Shown here: in pieces, positions 18,600 through 25,037 of the stretch
Position numbering within the stretch: the stretch's first letter is position 1
Layout of the letters: the number at the start of each line of letters is the position of its first letter
Source: Polyrhizophydium stewartii
Lineage: Eukaryota; Chytridiomycota; Chytridiomycetes; Rhizophydiales
Length of the DNA: 25,037 nucleotides
Reading direction: 5' to 3'
Assembly: GCA_027604665.1 (NCBI GenBank)
Contig: JADGIZ010000115.1
Coordinates: forward strand, 1-25,037
Notes under the pieces: generated by a model
Database searches by the model: none
Seen by the model: the letters and a program-made list of their open reading frames with translations, nothing else
Told to the model about the DNA's origin: nothing
Translations under genes and position numbers: made by a program

Positions 18600-20531
18600 T
18601 CACCGCCTCTTGGGTCGGTTCTTGACGTCCTCGTCCTTTGCAGGGAAGAGTATAATGGACGTTTTTGAGCCTGCTTGGTGACCCTCGTGGCCCTTGTGCC
18701 AGTCGTAGCCAGCAGCATACGCAAAGATGGTGCCGTTGCGGTTGAATGCCGTCGCCGAGATCGGCGCGCCGACCTGAGGGCCTAGCTTGAGCCGCTGACG
18801 CGAGTCCTTGTCCCAGAAGTTGAAGATGCCGTCGCTTCCGGCGGTCGAGAATGTGCCGTACGTCGGATGGAACGAGATTGCATTGACGCAATAGACCTTT
18901 CGGAGCTGGTCGTCGCGGTGGCACTTGAACGAGAAGTTGTTGCCCTGATCGCGCTCCTCGACATACTGGATCGCAACGCGGCCCTCGATCGACCCAATCG
19001 CATATCCCGCGTAGTTGTGGAAGCACGTCACCACGCGCGTCTGCCACTTGAGCGGCGAGATGAGTTGCTGCGCCACCACCAAACACGTCAGCTGCCTGCA
19101 CCGACCTGCGTGCGAGTGCATCGAGTCGCGACAGCCGCATGCGCCTGTGCGCCGCTCACCTTGTACACAACCGACGGGTTCGTCAGGTTGTAAACCAGGA
19201 TGTGCCGCTCGGCCGTGCCAAGCACCATCAGCGGGCCGTTGACGTCCATCGCAAACAGCCGCTCCGGAAGCTGCAGCGTGAACGCAGGCGTCGGCGTGCG
19301 CAGATCCCAGTACTGCGTGCACGGCCAGCGCACGCACGCAATCGCCAGCCAGTGTCAGCCGCCCAGCGCTTCGGCTTCGCAGACCGCAATCCACTCCGTG
19401 GATGCCGCCCGCCTCCCGCCGCACCTTGACTGTCTTGTCCCACGAGCCAGTGACAAGCATGTTGGACATGCTGCCGCCTGCGTCGATCCACTTGCATGCC
19501 TTGATCGGCGCATCGTGCGCTGCGACCTGTGTCTGCTGGCCGGTGCTGAGATCCAACATGCGGCCGGCCTTGTCCGCACCGACCGACACGACCTTGGTGC
19601 CGTCCTGGTTGCACGCCGCCCGCCGTGCGCGGGCCACACGCGGCACGCATCGCACGGCATTGCGACTGCAGTCAGCACGCCGGATCGCAGCCGAGACGCA
19701 TGCGATGCACGGCCGGCGCACCTTGGACCAGCACACGCCGAGCGCAGGTGCCTCGTGCTGGATGGCCGCCTTGCCGACCGTGTTGCCCGACGGCTGGACC
19801 TCATAGATGCGGGTCTGCACACGAACCGACGCAGCACAACAAGTGTCGCATCAGCATTGCCGTGCGGCTGGCGCTGCGCACGCCGGCTGGCGGCCCGCAG
19901 CATGGCGGCGGGCAGGCGGCCCCAGGCGCAGCCGGCTCCGTCTGCATACTCGGTGCCGCATTCCGGCGTCCGGACGAGCGTCCTGCGCTGGCGGCAGCGC
20001 ACCTGGTTGTCCCAGCTCGACGCAGCGAAGAAGTCTGCCTGTGGGCTGAAGGCGATGTCGCTGACGGTGTCGGACGGCGGCTGCGAGACCTGCAGTCGCA
20101 GTTGGTTGGCGTGCAAGTTGGTTTGGGGATGAGCGGGGATCCGGGCGACCAGGTGAGCGCGGTGAGCCGAGTGCGCACGATCCGGCATGAGCTCGGCGTC
20201 AGCAGTCTGGCGGGGGCAAGGCGGCATGGCTTGGCATGGATTGTCTGCTGGAGAGCCAGCAGGCGGGGCGGCAGCTGCCGGCGAGCGGCGGGCTGCAGCG
20301 ACGGCGGGCTGTCGGACGACCAAGATCGCCCGACAGTGCGGCCAGCAGCGCGGCCGGGGCGGCTGCGGCCGGCACCACAGGCTTCGCTGCCAGGCAGCGC
20401 AGCGCAGCAGGGTGCGGCTTGCATGGCTGAAGACGGCCTGCACGGCCTGGGCTGGCGCCCCGAGCGGCCAAGACCCTTGCACAGCGCACCTCGAAGCAGC
20501 AGTCGGGCTGCGGGGCTGCAGCGCCAAACAT
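18600..20531 (-). CDS. RAE1: RAE1/GLE2 mRNA export WD40 protein, copy A
   Basis: Predicted 340 residues in six phase-0 exons: 20531-20490, 20089-20003, 19814-19722, 19604-19425, 19312-19160 and 19067-18600. Rae1/Gle2 is a seven-bladed beta-propeller that binds a nucleoporin (Nup98 type) and serves mRNA export and spindle function. The spliced frame shows family blades in order: PPSDTVSDIAFSPQADFFAA, TRIYEVQPSG, VTGSWDKTVKYWDLR, LQLPERLFAMDV, SPLKWQTRVV, GYAIGSIEGRVAIQY, FSFKCHRD, SFHPTYGTFSTAGSDG, FNFWDKDSRQRLK and AGYDWHKGH. The C-terminus is Lys/Arg-rich (RPKRR). Length matches fission yeast Rae1 (352). The long minus-strand frame through 18600-19820 reads across three introns, and translating it directly would insert nonsense. 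Exon 1 (MFGAAAP.., 14 codons) straddles the duplication junction at 20513/20514. It is divergent from F-box 2 across only 61 bp. Confidence 0.92.
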
Positions 20532-20592
20532 TTTTGGCGGAAAGCTCTCTCACCCATCTCGTCCTCGAAACCAACTCCCGGCACCGCCGACA
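20532..20592. promoter_or_regulatory. 61-bp bidirectional start region, RAE1-A / F-box 2
   Basis: The ATGs of RAE1-A (20531, minus) and F-box 2 (20593, plus) are 61 bp apart, so the sequence must serve as leader, and possibly core promoter, for both. The identical 61 bp occur at 16983-17043 upstream of F-box 1, where no functional RAE1 lies to the left. No TATA box is visible. Confidence 0.55.
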
Positions 20593-21762
20593 ATGGGTTG
20601 CTGCCCAGATCCGCCAGCAGCTGACACGCCTGACGGAGCAACATGCGCGCATGCGAGCAGCCAGAACCATTCCAGACAGCGTCCTCGACTCGACACGCTG
20701 CCGGCCGAGGTTCTGGGCATGATTGTGTCCTGGACCGACTTTGAGGATGTGCTGGTGCTGCGACGTGCCAGCACGAAGATGCACACACGGATGCGCGCCA
20801 GCGCACCGCACCGCCTGCTGCACTTTGATTCTCTCGACGCACTGCTTGCTGCGCTTGCTGCTCCGCGCATCCCATTCCTGCTCGCATCGCGGCTCGCCAG
20901 GTTCCACAGGCCGCCGCGAGATGCACAATCGCCAGAGACATCGCGCTCGCCGTCCGTGCAGCCAGATGCCGCGCCAGCGCGACACGCAACAAAGCGTGCG
21001 CACGAGGCATGGCCAGGCCCGCGCTGTCTGCTGAGGCGCAGGCTTCCCGTCATGCGCCTCGACGGTTGCCTGATCACCGTCGGCCGCGCCGGCCGCATGC
21101 TGCTGGCCATCCGCCCGTCCGCGTCTGTGTCGCGGTGGGCCAACCTCTCGACGCCCGCGATCGGCGACATGTGCGTGACAGTCAGATCCGCCGTCTCCAT
21201 GCGCATGCCGCCCGCAGACGCGATCGCACGCATCGTCGCCGACGGCGCCGAGTCGTTCAGCATCGTCGTGCCGCGAGACGGTCGCCGCGGCAGCGTGCGC
21301 GACAGCGGCGTCGAGCTGCGCAGTGGCTGCTCGACGCAGCGCGCTGAAGATGCCGACTGTGGCGACTCGCCCGCACGCACTTTCAGCGTGGCAGATGCGC
21401 CGCCGCCGGACCTCGGCGCGATCCTGCTTGGCCAGCTCATGGACGGATGCACGGTGCAGCGCATCGCAGACGGATACATTGGCTTCCACGAGGCGTCTGC
21501 AGAGTCGTTTCACGACTCGCATGCATTTGGCCATGCTTGGGTCGACTCGATCCACTGGCAGTCGTATCGGCTTGCACCGCAGCCCAGCGACAAGGCTGCA
21601 GGCTCAGACGCGCGAGAGTCGCAGCGGCCGCTTGTGGACTTTGTTGGACACGAGAGCAACGCCGCGTCGTTCGATCTTGGGCACTATTCAGCCGCCAGCG
21701 TGCTGCAGTACCAGATCCTGATTGCGAGGCGATGGCGAGATCTGTATGGGCCGTTCTTCTGA
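20593..21762 (+). CDS. F-box protein, copy 2
   Basis: 389-residue single-exon paralogue of the gene at 17044-18213, about 98% identical in nucleotides by eye. The F-box (residues about 33-70) is unchanged. I count about eight amino-acid changes, all after the F-box: Ile to Leu, Gln to Arg, Pro to Trp, Leu to Arg, Ala to Glu, Pro to Ser, Gln to Arg and Ser to Asn. There are also about a dozen synonymous ones. The Pro-to-Trp change needs all three codon bases replaced (CCA to TGG). There are no frameshifts or stops, so both copies look functional or very young. Upstream it is joined head to head with RAE1-A, unlike copy 1, which follows CFAP58. Confidence 0.75.
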   Translation: MGCCPDPPAADTPDGATCAHASSQNHSRQRPRLDTLPAEVLGMIVSWTDFEDVLVLRRASTKMHTRMRASAPHRLLHFDSLDALLAALAAPRIPFLLASRLARFHRPPRDAQSPETSRSPSVQPDAAPARHATKRAHEAWPGPRCLLRRRLPVMRLDGCLITVGRAGRMLLAIRPSASVSRWANLSTPAIGDMCVTVRSAVSMRMPPADAIARIVADGAESFSIVVPRDGRRGSVRDSGVELRSGCSTQRAEDADCGDSPARTFSVADAPPPDLGAILLGQLMDGCTVQRIADGYIGFHEASAESFHDSHAFGHAWVDSIHWQSYRLAPQPSDKAAGSDARESQRPLVDFVGHESNAASFDLGHYSAASVLQYQILIARRWRDLYGPFF

Positions 21763-22125
21763 CTCGATGCAGAGCCGCACGGGCGACGGCGCTGATCAGC
21801 GGCTTCGCCAGGAGACAACGAGCGGCAAGTGCGTGAGAATGAAGGGTGCACGGCAGGACAGAGGATGCGATCAAAGGTGTGTTTATCTGGCAAGCCTCGC
21901 AGGTCGCACTCGGAGCGTCGATGCATGGGCGAGGAGGGAATGGCAGCGCGGCGGAAACAACGAGCAGGATGAGATGCAGAGCCGCACGGCAAAGAACACA
22001 AGGGCGGCGCAGAGGGAGCTTGGCGGCAGACACACTGCGCCTGAGCGGCGGCTCGAGGCTTGACAGCAGGGGGAGAGGGAACATTGTCGGCGGGCTGACT
22101 GCGGGAGACGTGCTTCGCCGAGCCG
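21763..22125. other. Convergent region between F-box 2 and RAE1-B
   Basis: 363 bp matching 18214-18599 of unit A, close to identical for the first 300 bp and then diverging with small deletions near the RAE1-B stop. It should contain both 3' UTRs. No gene seen. Confidence 0.55.
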
Positions 22126-24210
22126 TCACCGCCTCTTGGGTTTCGGCTTGATATCGTCGTCTTTGACTGGATGCAACATGATGGAGTGTTTTGCACCTTG
22201 CCGGCTGTGCTCGTGGCCCTTGTGCCAGTCGTAACCAGCGGCATACGCAAAGATGGTGCCGTTGCGGTTGAATGCCGTCGCCGAGATCGGTCCACCGACG
22301 CTGCTTCCCGCGCGCAATCTCTGCTTTGAATCCTTGTCCCAGAAGTTGAAGACGCCATCACCGCCGGCCGTCGAAAATGTGCCGTAGGTTGGATGAAATG
22401 ATATCGCGTTCACCGGGAACACGTTTAGACTCTCATCGCGGTGGCACTTGAACGAGAAGTTGTTGCCCTGATCGCGCTCCTCGACATACTGGATCGCAAC
22501 GCGGCCCTCGATCGACCCAATCGCATATCCCGCGTAGTTGTGGAAGCACGTCACCACGCGCGTCTGCCACTTGAGCGGCGAGATGAGTTGCTGCGCCACC
22601 ACCAAACACGTCAGCTGCCCGCACCGACCTGCGTGCGAGTGCATCGAGCCGCGACAGCCGCAGGCACCTGTGCGCCGCTCACCTTGTACACAACCGACGG
22701 GTTCGTCAGGTTGTAAACCAGGATGTGCCGCTCGGCCGTGCCAAGCACCATCAGCGGGCCGTTGACGTCCATCGCAAACAGCCGCTCCGGAAGCTGCAGC
22801 GTGAACGCAGGCGTCGGCGTGCGCAGATCCCAGTACTGCGTGCACGGCCAGCGCACGCACGCAATCGCCAGCCAGTGTCAGCCGCCCAGCGCTGCGGCTT
22901 CGCAGACCGCAATCCACTCCGTGGATGCCGCCCGCCTCCCGCCGCACCTTGACTGTCTTGTCCCACGAGCCAGTGACAAGCATGTTGGACATGCTGCCGC
23001 CTGCGTCGATCCACTTGCATGCCTTGATCGGCGCATCGTGCGCTGCGACCTGTGTCTGCTGGCCGGTGCTGAGATCCAACATGCGGCCGGCCTTGTCCGC
23101 ACCGACCGACACGACCTTGGTGCCGTCCTGGTTGCACGCCGCCCGCCGTGCGCGGGCCACACGCGGCACGCATCGCACGGCATTGCGACTGCAGTCAGCA
23201 CGCCGGATCGCAGCCGAAGTGCATGCGATGCACGGCCGGCGCACCTTGGACCAGCACACGCCGAGCGCAGGTGCCTCGTGCTGGATGGCCGCCTTGCCGA
23301 CCGTGTTGCCCGACGGCTGGACCTCATAGATGCGGGTCTGCACACGCACCGACGCAGCACAACAAGTGTCGCATCAGCATTGCCGTGCGGCTGGCGCTGC
23401 GCACGCCGGCTGGCGGCCCGCAGCATGGCGGCGGGCAGGCGGCCCCAGGCGCAGCCGGCTCCGTCTGCATACTCGGTGCCGCATTCCGGCGTCCGGACGA
23501 GCGTCCTGCGCTAGCGGCAGCGCACCTGGTTGTCCCAGCTCGACGCAGCGAAGAAGTCTGCCTGTGGGCTGAAGGCGATGTCGCTGACGGTGTCGGACGG
23601 CGGCTGCGAGACCTGCAGTCGCAGTTGGTTGGCGTGCAAGTTGGTTTTGGGACGAGCGGGGATCCGGGCGACCGGGTGTGCGCGGTGAGCCGAGTGCGCA
23701 GGATCCGGCATGAGCTCGGCGTCAGCAGTCTGGCGGGGGCAAGGCGGCATGGCTTGGCATGGATTGGCTGCTGGAGAGCCAGCAGGCGGGGCGGCAGCTG
23801 CCTGCGAGCGGCGGGCTGCAACGACGGCGGGCTGTCGGACGACCAAGATCGCCCGACAGTGCGGCCAGCAGCGCGGCCGGGGCGGCTGCGGCCGGCACCA
23901 CAGGCTTCGCTGCCAGGCAGCGCAGCGCAGCAGGGTGCGGCTCGCATGGCGGAAGACGGCCTGCACGGCCTGGGCTGGCACAGCGAGTGGCCACGGCGGG
24001 TTAGGCAGCATGCCCAGGCCGCCGCCACCAGTTGTGCCTGAAGGTCGCAGACTTTGGAGTCGCCCATCGCCCTGCGTCGGGGCCGCCTCGGCCGTGGCAT
24101 GGCCGAAGCAGACATCCCGTGGAAGCTGCCAGCCGCAGCGGCGGAGGTCGTGGGAAGGCGCGGCCGACACGGACCTCGAAGTCCCTGGGCTGCTGGATGC
24201 CCGCGATCAT
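22126..24210 (-). CDS. RAE1: RAE1/GLE2 mRNA export WD40 protein, copy B
   Basis: Predicted 337 residues in six phase-0 exons: 24210-24175, 23612-23526, 23337-23245, 23127-22948, 22835-22683 and 22590-22126. Exons 2-5 and the first about 150 bp of exon 6 are identical to copy A, while introns 2-5 carry about ten substitutions. The last about 105 codons differ: blade AGGDGVFNFWDKDSKQRLRA against AGSDGIFNFWDKDSRQRLKL, one residue fewer after FSFKCHRD, and a different tail ending KPKPKRR. Many of the changes are synonymous. Exon 1 is inferred: ATG at 24208-24210, twelve codons ending QQPRDFE, then a GTCCGT donor. Joined to VSQPPSD it gives the expected acidic-residue-plus-Val lead-in of Rae1 proteins (compare KDVEV in fission yeast). 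Intron 1 is 562 bp, about 160 longer than in copy A. The next gene on this strand is SDHAF2. Confidence 0.88.
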
Positions 24211-24493
24211 GCTTGCCGCCAAGAGATGATTTCGTCTCGTGGCCCGATGTCGGTGGGCCGAGTGACATCAGCATGAAATGGTTTGGAGGGGCTCCCAGCG
24301 GGCGAGGCGAGGTGGGCTAGTGAAGAGGATACGGGCATCGCACGCAGCGGGGACGGGGCAGGCGGTGCGGCTCGGACGAATGTGCGAGGGCAAGCTCGAT
24401 CTGAAAGTGCGTTTCATGAAAGCATCGGGAGCACAGCGCGGCCGGCGCAGCCGCACGGACGAGGGCATGGGGGAGGGAGATGCAAGCGGGCGG
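24211..24493. promoter_or_regulatory. Intergenic region upstream of RAE1-B, downstream of SDHAF2
   Basis: 283 bp between the SDHAF2 stop and the inferred RAE1-B ATG, both genes on the minus strand. It should hold the SDHAF2 3' UTR and the RAE1-B promoter. Its sequence is unrelated to the region upstream of RAE1-A, so the two RAE1 copies have different promoters. Confidence 0.5.
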
Positions 24494-25037
24494 TCAGTCG
24501 GAGGAGACGGGCGGGATGCCCGAGGACATGACGCCGACGTCGGGCATGCGGCGGATCTGCTTGCCCTTGTTCTTGCAGTGCTCGACGAGGGCCGGGAAGA
24601 TGGACATCTCGCGGATGCGCTTCGGGGCGTGCTTTGCGCCTGTGCACCAGTAGTAGATGTCCCAGTCGTTCTCCTCGAGCAGGGCGTCGTACTCGTCGAG
24701 CTGGGCGGGCGACATGTCGGCGAGGCGGGCCGAGTCGCTGACGAAGGTGCTCAGCAGCAGGTCGGTCTCGAGGATGCCGCGCTTGCGCGAGGCCCAGACA
24801 AGGCGGGCACGCTTTGCGTCGAGCGGCTCGTTTGGCCTGTTGGGCTTTGGGATCGCGAAGGCGGGCTTCCACGACTCCTCGCCCTCCTCCACGGCCTCTG
24901 GCGCAGAGCTCTTGACCGGGTAGGGGTTGATCCACTCTGCGGCGGCGTTGTAGTCGAAGGCGGCGCCGCCGACAGCGTTTCCTGCGGCGTGGTCCGAGGC
25001 GGCGGCGGGTGCGGCGTGGGCGGCGGCGGGGGTGCCC
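24494..25037 (-). CDS. SDHAF2: Succinate dehydrogenase assembly factor 2 (SDHAF2/Sdh5), 5' end outside window
   Basis: Partial gene with about 180 codons visible; the stop is at 24494 and the frame is open to the right edge. SDHAF2/Sdh5 is a small mitochondrial matrix protein required for covalent FAD attachment to the flavoprotein subunit of complex II. The diagnostic core is present: ARLVWASRKRGILETDLLLS, then LDEYDALLEENDWDIYYW, the expected length and spacing for the family. Upstream of the core lies WINPYPVKSSAPEA and an Ala/Gly-rich stretch, probably part of the presequence or a linker. The codon at 24892 is GTG and is not the start: the frame continues without a stop to 25036. The initiator ATG and any first exon lie beyond the window. 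Confidence 0.93.
   Translation of the reverse strand, partial: GTPAAAHAAPAAASDHAAGNAVGGAAFDYNAAAEWINPYPVKSSAPEAVEEGEESWKPAFAIPKPNRPNEPLDAKRARLVWASRKRGILETDLLLSTFVSDSARLADMSPAQLDEYDALLEENDWDIYYWCTGAKHAPKRIREMSIFPALVEHCKNKGKQIRRMPDVGVMSSGIPPVSSD

Larger units (their letters stand above)
16965..20513. repeat. Tandem duplication unit A (F-box 1 + RAE1-A)
   Basis: This 3549-bp unit is repeated directly as 20514-24198. Identity starts abruptly at 16965/20514 (ggctgcagcgcc). The offset stays at 3549 through the F-box gene and about 300 bp beyond, then becomes 3523 after small indels near the RAE1 stop. Most of the unit is about 98% identical by eye. The exceptions are the 3' end of RAE1 (about 18535-18914) and the first part of RAE1 intron 1 (from 20457), where unit B has about 160 extra bases. 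Confidence 0.92.
20514..24198. repeat. Tandem duplication unit B (F-box 2 + RAE1-B)
   Basis: Direct repeat of 16965-20513 in the same orientation. Near-identity runs to 23979, matching 20456 in unit A. Then about 195 bases (23980-24174) replace 33 bases of unit A inside RAE1 intron 1. Weaker similarity returns in the last codons of RAE1 exon 1 (24175-24198 against 20490-20513), where both copies read CAGCCC ... TTCGAG before the donor. The right boundary is therefore approximate. Confidence 0.88.

Noticed and set aside
18600..19820. RAE1-A read as one 406-codon exon
   Set aside because: The frame happens to stay open through three introns. The inserted sequence is unlike Rae1, and exon 5 lies in a different frame. 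Splicing at GT..AG sites restores the family sequence.
20103..20230. Coding extension of RAE1 exon 2 upstream of VSQPPSD
   Set aside because: The frame is open, but about four of 25 codons there differ in amino acid between the copies while real exons are identical. A CTGCAG acceptor precedes VSQPPSD, so it is intron.
19801..21555. 584-codon minus-strand frame spanning unit A and unit B
   Set aside because: It is the antisense of F-box 2 joined to a wrong frame through RAE1-A exons. A matching shorter frame occurs opposite F-box 1.
1..25037. CRISPR arrays, defence islands, transposons, tRNA or rRNA genes
   Set aside because: No repeat-spacer pattern, transposase, reverse transcriptase, terminal inverted repeat or tRNA-like structure was seen. 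The only large repeat is the F-box/RAE1 duplication.

Overview
The window looks like a piece of a GC-rich, gene-dense nuclear genome from a flagellated (zoosporic) fungus, most likely a chytrid. Three lines of evidence support this. (1) The genes have short spliceosomal introns, mostly 60-220 bp, with GT..AG ends and CTGAC or CTAAC branch-point-like motifs close to the acceptor. (2) The gene set is fungal in character: an Mch1-like MFS transporter, a tetraspanin, an alpha-arrestin, a type I metacaspase, a Rae1/Gle2 WD40 protein and an Sdh5-type assembly factor. (3) It contains a clear CFAP58, an axonemal protein kept only in lineages with motile flagella. The species assignment is inference. 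I see no RNA gene, CRISPR array, transposase or virus-like gene.

Layout: 1-511 has no supportable gene. An MFS transporter (512-2383, minus) is divergent from a long tetraspanin-like gene (2852-4706, plus). A signal-peptide/one-TM receptor-like protein with a duplicated six-cysteine module (4913-6588, minus) is divergent from an alpha-arrestin (6884-9622, plus). An unrecognised gene (10034-10895, minus, start uncertain) sits just behind a two-exon metacaspase (10911-12245, minus). The metacaspase is divergent, across 191 bp, from a six-exon CFAP58 (12437-16785, plus) with large disordered extensions at both ends.

The right third is a tandem duplication. Unit A (16965-20513) and unit B (20514-24198) each hold an F-box gene (plus) followed by a convergent six-exon RAE1/GLE2 gene (minus). 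The two F-box proteins differ at about 8 of 389 residues. The two RAE1 copies are identical in exons 2-5 and in the first third of exon 6, but differ clearly in the C-terminal exon and in exon 1. The unit junction falls inside exon 1 of RAE1-A, so the duplication itself appears to have supplied or replaced that copy's start codon. A partial SDHAF2/SDH5 gene (24494-25037, minus) runs off the right edge.

The genes are mostly unrelated housekeeping or membrane functions, and no operon-like system is present. The most unusual structure is the mosaic F-box/RAE1 duplication. The duplicated cysteine module in the receptor-like protein and the extended CFAP58 come next. All exon boundaries were inferred by eye from frame continuity, splice signals and family resemblance.
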